This document shows positions 7,285 through 16,023 of a stretch of 35,278 nucleotides of DNA, in pieces. Every line of letters starts with the position of its first letter. Position 1 is the first letter of the stretch. Location of the stretch: NCBI GenBank assembly GCA_011390565.1, contig JAABSC010000018.1, positions 1 through 35,278 of the forward strand, written 5' to 3'. A program made the position numbers and the translations under genes. Below the pieces are notes generated by a model. It saw only the letters and a program-made list of their open reading frames with translations. It was not told the DNA's origin and did no database searches. The DNA is from Thioalkalivibrio paradoxus (lineage in GTDB: Bacteria; Pseudomonadota; Gammaproteobacteria; Ectothiorhodospirales; Ectothiorhodospiraceae).

Positions 7285-8619
7285 TCAGGCCGAGTCCTGC
7301 GCCAGCTGCTCGGCGAGTTCGCGTCCGTTGCGCACGCAGTCGTTCATCGCGATGCCGCGATAGGCGTTCCCGCCGAGATACAGACCAGGGTAGCGCTGCA
7401 GGTAGGCGAACAGCGCGTCGACCCGGGCGATGTGGCCGCGTCGATAGGACGGGATACCCCGGTCCCAGCGTTGCACGAAGGTCACGTCGGGCGCCTTGTC
7501 GACCCCCATGGTCAGCCGCAGGCCCTCGCGGGCGGTCGCGATCAGGCCGGCCTCGTCCTGGTCCACCAGTTCCGGGTTGCGCTGACCGCCGAGCATCACC
7601 CGCACGCTCTTCGCACCCTCGGGGGCGCGGTCGGGGAAGATGCTGCTGTCCCAGAGCACGCCGAGAATGGGCAGGCCGGCGCTGGTCGTGGTCAGCAGTC
7701 CGAAACCGTCCATGGGGTGATCCAGTTCGCGCCAGCCGAAGCCGACCACGGCCACCGGTGAATACTCGATGTCCGCCAGCCGTCCCGCCAGCTCCGTATC
7801 CAGCGGCCGCAGCATCTGTGCCGCGGCGTGAGCCTGGGTGCTGACGACGACCCGGTCGAACGGTTCGTCGAAGTCCCCGGCGCGCACCCGGTACCCTTCG
7901 CCTTCGCGCGCGATTTCGGTAACCGCTTCACCCAGGTGCCACTGCGCCGGGATGACCGTGCGCAGGTGTTCGAGAAAGCTGCCGACGCCGCCCTTGAAGC
8001 TCATCAGGATGCCACCGGGGCCTGCCTGTTTCTTGCGCCGCGCGAGCATGCCCCGAAACAGACCGCCGTGCTCCTGCTCCAGGCGCACCACCAGCGGGAA
8101 GGCCGCGTTCACCGACACCTTGTCCGGCGTCGTCGCGTAGATCCCCGCGGTCATCGCGTCGAGGAACACGTCGGTGAACTCCTTGCCGACGCGGCGGTAG
8201 CCGAACTCCTGCAGCGTCTCCTCGCCCTTCTCGGTGCGCTTGGGCACGAAAAGCTCGCCGGCCATACGCAGCTTGGCGGGCCAGCTGATCAGCTTCGTGC
8301 CCAGGAACGGCCCCGGCGCCTCGGGCAGCCGGTGCAGTCGGTCGGTGAAGATGTAGCGCTTGCGCGCGAGGTCGGAGCTGGGAAGCAACAGATCGTTGGC
8401 GCCGGTGTCCTCGACCAGCTTCAGGCTATCCGGCTTGTTGGTCAGAAAACCGTTGCCGCCCGCTTCGAAACGAAAGCCATCGATGGTGTCGGTGCGCATG
8501 GTGCCGCCCGGGATCGGTTCCGCCTCGAAGACGTGCACCTCGTCCTCCGGGCGGTCGCGCAGGAGATAGAACGCCGTGGTCAGTCCGCCGATGCCGGCGC
8601 CGATGATGGCAGTACGCAT
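7285..8619 (-). CDS. hemG: Oxygen-dependent protoporphyrinogen oxidase (HemY type)
   Basis: A 444-residue FAD enzyme of the amine-oxidase-like fold. The N-terminal FAD motif is AIIGAGIGGLTTAFYL (residues 4-19), followed by EAEPIPGGTMRT. FRFEAGGNGFLTN, FTDVFLDAMTAGIYATTPDKVSV and the C-terminal GLYLGGNAYRGIAMNDCV are typical of the HemY/HemG-oxygen family, which oxidises protoporphyrinogen (or coproporphyrinogen) to the porphyrin in haem synthesis. The last block closes over the flavin. The gene is monocistronic and divergent from the antiporter operon. Its start is the ATG directly before the FAD motif. Many gammaproteobacteria use HemG flavodoxin or HemJ, so this type is less common there. 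Coproporphyrinogen oxidase activity cannot be excluded. Confidence 0.92.
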   Translation of the reverse strand: MRTAIIGAGIGGLTTAFYLLRDRPEDEVHVFEAEPIPGGTMRTDTIDGFRFEAGGNGFLTNKPDSLKLVEDTGANDLLLPSSDLARKRYIFTDRLHRLPEAPGPFLGTKLISWPAKLRMAGELFVPKRTEKGEETLQEFGYRRVGKEFTDVFLDAMTAGIYATTPDKVSVNAAFPLVVRLEQEHGGLFRGMLARRKKQAGPGGILMSFKGGVGSFLEHLRTVIPAQWHLGEAVTEIAREGEGYRVRAGDFDEPFDRVVVSTQAHAAAQMLRPLDTELAGRLADIEYSPVAVVGFGWRELDHPMDGFGLLTTTSAGLPILGVLWDSSIFPDRAPEGAKSVRVMLGGQRNPELVDQDEAGLIATAREGLRLTMGVDKAPDVTFVQRWDRGIPSYRRGHIARVDALFAYLQRYPGLYLGGNAYRGIAMNDCVRNGRELAEQLAQDSA

Positions 8620-8796
8620 GATTCACTCCTGGGCGAAAAGCGGCGGATGAAGCGCCAACTCCCTATTTTGGCGAAACCGGCCAACCAAAACCATGATACC
8701 TCTCAATGAAAATGGCTCTTGGCGCGACGAGGTGACATTACCGCGACACGCTCCATCTGTTGGATAATGCGAAAATACTGATTCACGTGGAGCGTC

Positions 8797-9330
8797 ATGG
8801 CGGAGCAGGGCAAAGCCGGATGGAACGCGCCTCGGGTGCGCGCCTACGGGTTCCGGCTGGGACTGTTGCTGCTCCTGTGGTGGATCCTGAGCGGCAGCAC
8901 CAGCGACTGGTGGTTCGGCCTCCCGCTCGCCGCCGTCACCGCCGGCTTCAGCCTCTGGCTCACCCCGCCCGCGCGCTTCATGCTCCGCCCGCTGCGGTTC
9001 CCGGCCTTTGCGATCTTCTTCCTCTGGCAATCGCTGCTCGCGGGCTGGGACGTCGCCCGGCGCACGCTGCATCCCGGTCTGCCGCTGCGCCCTGAAATCC
9101 TGCATCTCGGCTTGAACCTGCCGCCCGGCGCGCCCACCTGGTGGCTGATGCTCACCATCAGCCTGCTCCCCGGCACCCTAAGCGTACGCCTGCACGATCA
9201 GCAGATCCTCGAGGTCCACTGCCTCGATTCCCGGCTGGATGTCGCGGGCAGCGTCCGCGAAACCGAGGTCCAGATCGCGCGGCTCTACGGCCTGCAGGCG
9301 GCATTCTCCTCGGGCGGAGATCGGGCATGA
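8797..9330 (+). CDS. mrpE: Na+/H+ antiporter subunit E (MrpE/MbhA-like)
   Basis: 177 residues with hydrophobic segments near 22-36, 42-58 and 67-85, then a soluble C-terminal part. The pattern of two or three membrane helices followed by LTISLLPGTLSVRLHDQQILEVHCLD is the hallmark of the MnhE/MrpE family (PF01899). It is a small accessory subunit of the Mrp-type cation/proton antiporter. The first gene of a nine-gene plus-strand operon; its stop overlaps the start of mrpF by 4 bases (ATGA). A GGAG lies four bases before the ATG. A GATAAT hexamer at 8763-8768 could be a -10 element, but I see no matching -35. Confidence 0.92.
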   Translation: MAEQGKAGWNAPRVRAYGFRLGLLLLLWWILSGSTSDWWFGLPLAAVTAGFSLWLTPPARFMLRPLRFPAFAIFFLWQSLLAGWDVARRTLHPGLPLRPEILHLGLNLPPGAPTWWLMLTISLLPGTLSVRLHDQQILEVHCLDSRLDVAGSVRETEVQIARLYGLQAAFSSGGDRA

Positions 9331-9653
9331 ACGGATTGCTGGAGGGAGTCGCCCTGGGTCTGCTGGTCACGCTCGCGCTGGGACTGGTGCGCATCTGGCG
9401 GGGACCCACCGTAGCCGACCGCATGCTCGCGGCCCAACTCTTCGGCACGACCGGGGTCGCCCTGCTGCTGGTGCTCGCGGAACTGCAGCGCATGCCGGCG
9501 CTGCGCGACGTGGCCCTCGTGCTCGCGCTGCTCGCGGTGATGGCGGTACTGGCGTTCGTGGCGCGGGTCTGGCGGGGTGATCCGGACGAGGAACGCGGCG
9601 GTGACGGCGCTCCCGCAATGGACGACGACGAAGGCTTCGAGGATCCGCGATGA
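9327..9653 (+). CDS. mrpF: Na+/H+ antiporter subunit F (MrpF/MbhB-like)
   Basis: 108 residues with three predicted membrane helices and the family motif IWRGPTVADRMLAAQLFGTTGVALL (read as GPTVADRMLA then GTTGVALLLVLA), matching PF04066. It is a small membrane subunit of the Mrp complex. An unusually acidic tail (DPDEERGGDG...MDDDEGFEDPR) follows the last helix, on the side expected to be cytosolic. It overlaps mrpE and mrpG by ATGA at both ends, so translation is coupled. Confidence 0.93.
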   Translation: MNGLLEGVALGLLVTLALGLVRIWRGPTVADRMLAAQLFGTTGVALLLVLAELQRMPALRDVALVLALLAVMAVLAFVARVWRGDPDEERGGDGAPAMDDDEGFEDPR

Positions 9654-9967
9654 TTCTGCTCGATTGGGTACAGGGCGCGCTCCTGCTCTCCGGCCTCGGG
9701 TTCTTCCTGGTCGGGACGGTCGGCCTGCTGCGCTTTCCGGATGTCTACACACGCGTGCACGCCCTCACCAAGGCCGACAACCTGGGCCTGGGTCTGATCG
9801 TGTTCGGACTGCTCATCGGCGCCGATTCCGTCCCCGTGGCCCTCAAGCTGCTGCTGATCTGGGGGCTCGCACTGATCGCGAGTGCCACCGCCGGTTACCT
9901 GGTGGCCCGTGCCGCGCGCCGCCGCGGGGTCCGCCCCTGGAAGGCCCGGAACTGGGAGGACGACTGA
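9650..9967 (+). CDS. mrpG: Na+/H+ antiporter subunit G (MrpG/MbhC-like)
   Basis: 105 residues with three membrane helices. FLVGTVGLLRFPDVYTRVHALTKADNLG is the signature of the MnhG/PhaG family (PF03334); quoted in parts it includes LLRFPDVYTRVHA and TKADNLG. A basic, tryptophan-containing tail (RRRGVRPWKARNWEDD) ends the protein. Start overlaps mrpF by ATGA; the stop shares one base with the next start (TGATG). Confidence 0.94.
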   Translation: MILLDWVQGALLLSGLGFFLVGTVGLLRFPDVYTRVHALTKADNLGLGLIVFGLLIGADSVPVALKLLLIWGLALIASATAGYLVARAARRRGVRPWKARNWEDD

Positions 9968-10239
9968 TGCCCTGGATCGACATGCTGCTGGGACTGACCA
10001 TCTGCACAACCGCCGCGCTGGCCCTGATCGCGAAGGATCTCTTCCGCGGCGTGATCATGTTCATCGTGTTCGGCCTGCTCATGGCCCTTGCGTGGGTGCG
10101 GCTGCAGGCCCCGGACATCGCGCTGGCCGAAGCGGCCATCGGCGCCGGACTCACCGGCGTTCTGCTGCTGGACACCCTGGGCTATCTGCGCCGGCCGTTT
10201 GGCACGCGGGTGGATCCGGCGGGAGATGATCGGTCGTGA
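9967..10239 (+). CDS. MbhD-like (DUF4040) subunit of the antiporter module
   Basis: 90 residues with three membrane helices; ALIAKDLFRGVIMFIVFGLLMALAWVRL and PDIALAEAAIGAGLTGVLLLDTL match the MbhD/DUF4040 family (key pieces KDLFRGVIMF, APDIALAEAAIGAG). In canonical Mrp antiporters this domain is part of the long C-terminus of MrpA; in membrane-bound hydrogenases of Thermococcales it is the separate MbhD subunit. Its place directly after mrpG and before an MbhE/MrpB protein reproduces the Mbh order. The conserved acidic residue in PDIALAEA lies in the ion pathway of related complexes. Confidence 0.88.
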   Translation: MPWIDMLLGLTICTTAALALIAKDLFRGVIMFIVFGLLMALAWVRLQAPDIALAEAAIGAGLTGVLLLDTLGYLRRPFGTRVDPAGDDRS

Positions 10240-10952
10240 AACCCCGTGTGATCTTCGCCGGGTTACTGAGTCTCGCCATCGCGGGCGCGCTCGGCTGGGC
10301 GGTTCTGGAGCGCACCTTGCCCGCGGAAAATCTTCCCGAGCGGGTGGCCCAGGCCATGCCGCTGAGCGGGGTGGAACACCCGATCACGGCGGTGCTGCTG
10401 AACTTCCGGGGCTACGACACCCTGCTCGAGATCGCGGTTCTGCTGCTCGCCGTGGTGGTGGCACTGGCGCTGCGCGAGGCGCAGCCGGACCGCCCGGAGC
10501 GCATGGGCCTCGAGAACCCGCTGCTGCGCGCGGTGATGGCATGGCTGCTGCCGCTGATCCTCATCACGACCGGGTTCCTTCTCTGGGCCGGCGCCTACCA
10601 GCCCGGAGGCGCGTTCCAGGCCGGTTCCGTGCTCGCCGCCGGGGGCCTGCTTTTACGTCTGGCCGGCGTGACCACTGCCTGGCTGGACAACCCCGCGGTG
10701 CTGCGCACCGGGCTCGCGATGGGCCTGCTGACCTTCCTGGCCGTCGGCCTGCTGGTGATGCTCCCCGGGGTCCCGTTCCTGACCTACCCCACCGAATACG
10801 CAGGCGCCCTGATCCTGCTGATCGAACTGACGCTGACCCTTTCGATCGGGCTCACGCTGATCAGCCTGTTCCGGCTCACGCCGCCCTACGCCGACGATCC
10901 CGAGGAGGCGCGTGACCAACCGTCGTCGCGGAACGGGGGCATGGCGTCATGA
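10236..10952 (+). CDS. mrpB: MbhE-MrpB fusion subunit of the antiporter module
   Basis: 238 residues starting at GTG 10236, which overlaps the previous stop by GTGA. The first third has one N-terminal helix, a periplasmic stretch and HPITAVLLNFRGYDTLLEIAVLLLAVV, matching MbhE, the last part of MrpA. From about residue 100 the sequence has four helices with the MnhB (PF04039) pattern TTGFLLWAGAYQPGGAFQAGSVLAAGG and PTEYAGALILLIE (read as GAYQPGGAFQAGSVLA). Thus two proteins that are separate in Mbh (MbhE, MbhF) are one here. A short polar tail follows. Stop overlaps mrpC by ATGA. Confidence 0.88.
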   Translation: MKPRVIFAGLLSLAIAGALGWAVLERTLPAENLPERVAQAMPLSGVEHPITAVLLNFRGYDTLLEIAVLLLAVVVALALREAQPDRPERMGLENPLLRAVMAWLLPLILITTGFLLWAGAYQPGGAFQAGSVLAAGGLLLRLAGVTTAWLDNPAVLRTGLAMGLLTFLAVGLLVMLPGVPFLTYPTEYAGALILLIELTLTLSIGLTLISLFRLTPPYADDPEEARDQPSSRNGGMAS

Positions 10953-11245
10953 GCGGCGCTTTGGTGTTCGCCTGGTCGGGGGTGGTGCTGTTCAGCCTGG
11001 GCCTGTTCGGATTCATCGTGCACCGGCACCTGCTGCGGCGGCTGCTGGCGTTCAACATCATGGGCAGCGGCGCCTTCCTCGTGCTGGTAGGTCTGGCCCA
11101 GGACGGCCGCGGCATCGATCCGGTACCGCACGCGATGGTGATCACCGGCATCGTCGTGGCCGTCGCCTCCACGGCGCTGGCGCTGGTCGTGTTCCGACGC
11201 TGGTACCGCGCCAGCGGTCGCACGGATCTTCCGGAGGACACGTGA
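10949..11245 (+). CDS. mrpC: Na+/H+ antiporter subunit C (NuoK-like)
   Basis: 98 residues with three membrane helices, homologous to NuoK of complex I and MbhG. LLRRLLAFNIMGSGAFLVLVGLA and PVPHAMVITGIVVAVASTALALVVF are typical (key pieces FNIMGSGAF, DPVPHAMVITGIVV). It bridges the small subunits and MrpD in known Mrp structures. Its start ATGA overlaps the previous gene and its stop overlaps the GTG start of mrpD. Confidence 0.94.
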   Translation: MSGALVFAWSGVVLFSLGLFGFIVHRHLLRRLLAFNIMGSGAFLVLVGLAQDGRGIDPVPHAMVITGIVVAVASTALALVVFRRWYRASGRTDLPEDT

Positions 11246-12702
11246 TCGGTTTCTGGTCCGTGCCGCTGCTGTTCGCACTGCCGCTGGCGCTGGGCATCGT
11301 CAGCCTGCTGGCACCGCCCGCGTGGCGCGCTCGCCTGGGGCTCGCCGGTCTGCTGCCCCTGCTGGCAGCGAGCATCGCGGTGTTCGCGCACCTCGTGCTG
11401 GACGGACCGCACACCTACGCACTCGGCAACTGGAACGCACCGCTCGGCATCAACCTGGCGGTGGACGGACTGGCCGCGGGGATGGTGCTGCTGACCGCGG
11501 TGGTCTCCAGCCTGTGCGCGATTTACGCCTGGGTCTACCTGCGCGACCAGCCGGCCTCCAGCAGTTTCTTCTGGCCCCTGCTCTGGTTCCTGTGGGCCGG
11601 GATGAACGGAATCTGGCTGGCCGAGGACATCTTCAACCTCTACGTGGGCCTGGAGGTCATGGGGCTGGCGGCCGTGGGCCTGGTGGCACTGAAAGCCACG
11701 CCGCAGGCATTGGCGGCGGCGATGCGCTACCTGCTGGCGGCCCTGCTCGGCTCGCTGGCCTACCTGCTGGGCGTGGCGTTGCTCTACGCCAGCTACGGCA
11801 CCCTGTCGATGGCGGGACTGCAGGAGGCCGCCACCGCCGACGTCACCACCCAGGTGGCACTGGCGCTGATCATCCTTGGTCTGCTGCTGAAGACCGCGCT
11901 GTTTCCGCTGCATGCCTGGCTGCCGCCCGCGCACGGCGGCGCGCTGACACCGGTGAGCGCGCTGCTCTCGGCGCTGGTGGTGAAGGGCTCGTTCTATATC
12001 CTGCTGCGCATCTGGATGGTGCTGGGGACGGAGGTCACGCCGTTCGCGACCGCACAGCTGCTCGGGATCCTGGGTGCCGGCGCGGTGTTCTACGGGGGCT
12101 GGATGGCCTGGCGCCAGCATCACCTGAAGCAGCTGGTCGCGTACTCGACGGTGGCGCAGATCGGCTACCTGTTCCTGTTCTTCCCGCTGGTGACCGGAAC
12201 CGGCCCGGAAGCCGCCCGGCTGGCCTGGGACGGGACGCTGATGATGCTGATCGCGCACGCGCTGGCGAAGGCCGCGCTGTTCCTGAGCGCCGGCAACCTG
12301 ATCCTGGCGGTGGGCAGCGCGCATATCGGGCACCTGGTCGGCATCAGCCGCTTCCGGCCGATGTCGCTGTTCAGCTTCGGGCTCGCGGGCGTCAGCCTGA
12401 TGGGATTGCCGCCCAGCGGCGGCTTCACCGGCAAGTGGCTGCTGCTGAACAGCGCGATTCTCAGCGGGCAGTGGTGGTGGCTCATCGTGCTGTTCCTCGG
12501 CGGGCTGCTCAGCGCGGCGTACATCTTCAAGGTGTTCCGGATGGCCTTCCGTGAAGGGCCGCAGGTCGACCACTCCGTCACGCCTCCGCTGACGCTGGAC
12601 GTGACCGCGCTGATGCTGGCCGCGAGCGCGATCCTGATCGGCCTCACCGCGCACCTGCCACTCGCGTGGCTGCGCATCGGCAGCCCGTTCGGAGCCGGCT
12701 GA
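11242..12702 (+). CDS. mrpD: Na+/H+ antiporter subunit D (NuoM/NuoN-like)
   Basis: 486 residues and about 14 membrane helices of the proton-conducting transporter family (PF00361). The key charged residues are present: Glu138 of TM5 (NLYVGLEVMGL), Lys217 of TM7 (LLLKTALFPLHAWLP), Lys248 of TM8 (VVKGSFYIL) and a TM12 lysine in GGFTGKWLLLN. It starts at GTG 11242, coupled by GTGA to mrpC. In Mrp complexes MrpD carries a proton channel coupled to cation exchange at MrpA. Confidence 0.94.
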   Translation: MIGFWSVPLLFALPLALGIVSLLAPPAWRARLGLAGLLPLLAASIAVFAHLVLDGPHTYALGNWNAPLGINLAVDGLAAGMVLLTAVVSSLCAIYAWVYLRDQPASSSFFWPLLWFLWAGMNGIWLAEDIFNLYVGLEVMGLAAVGLVALKATPQALAAAMRYLLAALLGSLAYLLGVALLYASYGTLSMAGLQEAATADVTTQVALALIILGLLLKTALFPLHAWLPPAHGGALTPVSALLSALVVKGSFYILLRIWMVLGTEVTPFATAQLLGILGAGAVFYGGWMAWRQHHLKQLVAYSTVAQIGYLFLFFPLVTGTGPEAARLAWDGTLMMLIAHALAKAALFLSAGNLILAVGSAHIGHLVGISRFRPMSLFSFGLAGVSLMGLPPSGGFTGKWLLLNSAILSGQWWWLIVLFLGGLLSAAYIFKVFRMAFREGPQVDHSVTPPLTLDVTALMLAASAILIGLTAHLPLAWLRIGSPFGAG

Positions 12703-14198
12703 TGGACTGGAACTCGCTGATCCTGTTTGCCGTACTCGCCACCTCGCTGGTGGCCTCGGCGGTGATCTTCCTGCTCGCCGAATCGCGCGTCACGCTGCGC
12801 AGTACGATCAACCTGGCCGCTGCGGTACTGAAGCTGCTTCTGGTGCTCTGGATCATCTGGGGGGTCTACCAGAATATCGAGTACGAACTGCGCTTCACGA
12901 TCATCGACGGCGTCGATTTCATCCTGCGCGCGGACGCGCTCGGCATCATGTTCGTCGGCCTGTCGTCGCTCCTGTGGCTGTTCACCACGCTGTATGCGAT
13001 CGGCTACCTCGAAAAGGCCCCGAACCGCAGCCGTTTTTTCGGCTTCTTCAGCCTCTGCGTCGCCAGCACGGTCGGCATCGCGCTCGCGGGCAATCTGTTC
13101 ACGTTCCTGCTGTTCTACGAGCTGCTGACGCTGTCGACCTACCCGCTGGTGGTCCATCGCGGGACGCGCGAGTCCCTGCGGGCCGGGCAAATCTACCTCT
13201 ACTACACCCTCGGCGGCGGGGCGCTGCTGCTGTTCGGCGTGGTGGCGCTGCACGTGCTTGTCGGGGACACGGAATTCATCCCGGGCGGCAGCCTGTCGGG
13301 CCTCGACCCCACGCTGTACCCGCTGCTGATCGGTATCTTCCTGATGATGGTGATCGGGCTGGGGGTCAAGGCCGCGCTGTTCCCGCTGCATGCCTGGCTG
13401 CCGATGGCGATGGTGGCCCCGGCGCCCGTCAGCGCGCTGCTGCACGCGGTGGCGGTGGTCAAGGCCGGCGCGTTCGGGATCGCGCGCGTGGTCTACGACG
13501 TCTACGGCATCGAGTTCGCTTTCTCCCTCGGCCTCCTCGGGCCGCTGGCGGTGGCCGCGTCGATCACCATCCTCTACGGCTCGCTGCGGGCCCTGGCCCA
13601 GGACGACCTGAAGAAGCGGCTGGCCTTTTCGACCATCAGCCAGGTGTCCTACATCATCCTTGGGATCAGCCTGTTCGGTCCGATCGGCACCATCGGCGGA
13701 CTGGTCCACCTGCTGCACCAGGGCCTGATGAAGATCACGCTGTTCTTCTGCGCGGGCAACTACGCGGAGACCCTCGGCGTGCACAAGGTCAGCGAACTCG
13801 ACGGCGCCGGCCAGCGCATGCCCGCGACCAGCGTGGCCTTCACGCTCGGCGCGTTCGGCATGATCGGCATCCCGCCGATGGCGGGTTTCATCAGCAAGTG
13901 GTACCTGGGCATCGGTGCGCTGGAAGCGGGAATGAACTGGGTGCTCGGGGTGCTGATCGTGAGCAGCCTCCTGAACGCGGCCTACTTCCTGCCCATCCTG
14001 TATCGGATCTGGTTCCGGAGGCGGGAACGGCCGTGGTGTGAAGGCAAGGTGGTCGGCCGCTTCGAAACCCCGGCGCTGCTGCTGATCCCGACGCTGGCGA
14101 CCGCCGCCTTCGCGCTGGCGGCGGGCCTGTTCGCCGGCATGCCGTTCAGCCCGCTGTACTGGGCGCAGATCATCGTGAGCCGGGAATACCTGCCATGA
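12702..14198 (+). CDS. Second proton-conducting antiporter-like subunit (MrpD/NuoN type)
   Basis: 498 residues, about 14 membrane helices, same family as MrpD but clearly diverged. The ion-path residues are kept: Glu140 (LLFYELLTLSTYP), Lys223 (GVKAALFPLHAWLP), Lys254 (AVVKAGAFGI) and a TM12 lysine in MAGFISKWYLG. LHQGLMKITLFFCAGN follows a pattern shared with NuoL/MrpA antiporter domains. It could stand in for the antiporter half of MrpA, whose C-terminal domains are encoded separately upstream. Coupled by TGATG to mrpD and by ATGA to the third subunit. Confidence 0.9.
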   Translation: MDWNSLILFAVLATSLVASAVIFLLAESRVTLRSTINLAAAVLKLLLVLWIIWGVYQNIEYELRFTIIDGVDFILRADALGIMFVGLSSLLWLFTTLYAIGYLEKAPNRSRFFGFFSLCVASTVGIALAGNLFTFLLFYELLTLSTYPLVVHRGTRESLRAGQIYLYYTLGGGALLLFGVVALHVLVGDTEFIPGGSLSGLDPTLYPLLIGIFLMMVIGLGVKAALFPLHAWLPMAMVAPAPVSALLHAVAVVKAGAFGIARVVYDVYGIEFAFSLGLLGPLAVAASITILYGSLRALAQDDLKKRLAFSTISQVSYIILGISLFGPIGTIGGLVHLLHQGLMKITLFFCAGNYAETLGVHKVSELDGAGQRMPATSVAFTLGAFGMIGIPPMAGFISKWYLGIGALEAGMNWVLGVLIVSSLLNAAYFLPILYRIWFRRRERPWCEGKVVGRFETPALLLIPTLATAAFALAAGLFAGMPFSPLYWAQIIVSREYLP

Positions 14199-15937
14199 CC
14201 GGCGCCGCGGGAACCGTCGCCCTGCTCCTGGCCGGCGGGTGGCCACTGGCACTGAGCCTGCTCTGGGGGGTGCCCTCGCTGCGCCCGCGCGTCAGCCGAC
14301 TTGCCCCCTGGGCGGCGCTGCCGGCGCTGCTGGTGTCGCTGTTTGGCGCACCCGGTTTCACGGTCGATCTGAGCTGGCTGCTGTTCGGCGCGCGGCTTGG
14401 CCTCACGCCGACGACCCAGGTGTTCCTGTTCCTGACCGCGCTGATCTGGACCGCCGCCGGAATCCACTGGCGCACGCACCGGCGCGACGGTGATCACTGC
14501 GAACGCTTCTGCGTCCTCTGGCTGCTGACGCTGACCGGCAACCTGGGTCTGATCCTGGCGCTGGACGTGGCGCTCTTCTACACCAGCTTCGCGCTGATGA
14601 CGTTCTCCGCCTATGGGCTGATCGTGCACAACGGCAGCGAAGCGGCCCGACGGGCCGGACGTGTGTATCTGGTCCTGGGCGTGATCGGCGAGAGTCTGAT
14701 CCTGATCGGGCTGCTGCTCGCGGCGCGCGCGACCGAGGCACCGCTGCTGCCCATGCTCGCCGATCTGCCCGACGCGATCGCGGGATCGGAGCATCGGGAT
14801 CTGATCATGGCCTCGCTCTGGCTGGGGTTCGGCGTCAAGGCCGGTTTGCCACTGCTGCACTTCAGCCTGCCGCTGGCCTATGCCGAATCGCCGGTCCCGG
14901 TGGCGGCGGCGCTGGCCGGCGCGATGATCAAGGCCGGGCTGCTCGGTTGGCTGGTGACGCTGCCGCTGGGCGCCGCCGGACTGCAGGGCTGGGGCTGGAT
15001 TCTGCTGGGCACGGGACTGTTCGCGACCTTCGCAGGGGCCCTGGTGGGCGTCCAGCAGTCCCGGCCGCAGCTCGTTCTGGCGTACTCGAGCATCAGCCAG
15101 ATGGGACTGATTTCAGTCGCCCTCGGAGCGTGGATGTTCGAGCCGGCGCTCGGGCCGGCCATGGCGGCCGCGATCACCGTCTATGCCTTGCACCACGCGC
15201 TGGCCAAGGGCGCCCTGTTTCTGGGGATCGGTGTCGCGCACCACCGAACCCGCATGCCGGTCATGCTCTGGATCGGGCTGGCGTTTCCGGCCCTTGCGCT
15301 GGTCGGCCTGATGCCGAGTGGCCTGTTGGCCAAGGGCAGCCTGAAGAACTTCGCCGCTACCGGCGCGTCGCTGCTGGACGCGTTCCCGCAGTTGCCCACG
15401 CTGCTGGCGCTGGCGGCGGTCGGGACCAGCGTGCTGATGGCCCGCCACTTCTGGCTGTTGCGACTGGACACCGGGCGCGACGCCGCGCCGCCCGGGGGCT
15501 GGCACGGCTGGATGCTGCTCACCGGCGCGAGCGTGTTCGCGGTGTTTCTGCTGCCATGGTGGGGCGTCGAAGGACACTGGCCGGATACCGTGAAGAGCCT
15601 CTTCGGCATCGTCTGGCCCGTGCTGCTGGGGGTGGCGCTTTCGGTGGTTGCTTCGCGTCGCCTCCAGCCCTGGCCGATTCCGCCCGGAGACGTGCTCGTA
15701 CTGCTGACGCCGCTGCCCGGCCTGGCGGTGCGCGCGGGTCGCGCGCTGGGCGTGACCGGTCCGGCGGCACGCCGACTGCTGCGGCACTGGCAGGCCCGTG
15801 CGCTGGCCCGCTACATGCGGGCCGACCACCGCTTCGGTCGCTTTTCCGAACACCTGTGGCGGCGCGACGCCTCGCTGCTGTTCGTCCTGCTCCTCGCGCT
15901 GGTGGCGTCGATCGGCGCCCTCGGCTTCGCACGCTGA
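14195..15937 (+). CDS. Third proton-conducting antiporter-like subunit, extended, with altered TM5
   Basis: 580 residues, again of the NuoL/M/N family, with a longer C-terminus that ends in a further membrane helix (LLFVLLLALVASIGALGFA). Lys215 (GFGVKAGLPLLHFSLP), Lys246 (AMIKAGLLG) and a TM12 lysine (GLLAKGSLKNF) are present. The TM5 glutamate that is nearly invariant in active antiporter-like subunits aligns with Ala133 (SFALMTFSAYGLIVH against YELLTLSTYPLVVH in the preceding gene). An Asp124 lies nine residues before. It closes the operon; 86 bases without a gene follow. The exact counterpart in described complexes is unknown to me; HyfB-like subunits are a possible comparison. Confidence 0.85.
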   Translation: MTGAAGTVALLLAGGWPLALSLLWGVPSLRPRVSRLAPWAALPALLVSLFGAPGFTVDLSWLLFGARLGLTPTTQVFLFLTALIWTAAGIHWRTHRRDGDHCERFCVLWLLTLTGNLGLILALDVALFYTSFALMTFSAYGLIVHNGSEAARRAGRVYLVLGVIGESLILIGLLLAARATEAPLLPMLADLPDAIAGSEHRDLIMASLWLGFGVKAGLPLLHFSLPLAYAESPVPVAAALAGAMIKAGLLGWLVTLPLGAAGLQGWGWILLGTGLFATFAGALVGVQQSRPQLVLAYSSISQMGLISVALGAWMFEPALGPAMAAAITVYALHHALAKGALFLGIGVAHHRTRMPVMLWIGLAFPALALVGLMPSGLLAKGSLKNFAATGASLLDAFPQLPTLLALAAVGTSVLMARHFWLLRLDTGRDAAPPGGWHGWMLLTGASVFAVFLLPWWGVEGHWPDTVKSLFGIVWPVLLGVALSVVASRRLQPWPIPPGDVLVLLTPLPGLAVRAGRALGVTGPAARRLLRHWQARALARYMRADHRFGRFSEHLWRRDASLLFVLLLALVASIGALGFAR

Positions 15938-16023
15938 GGCCCGACGGCCGGTCTACCGGGGCGGCGTACGAGAGATCCACGGCTTACGGATCGCCACGTC
16001 GCTATGCGCCTCGTCATGATCCC

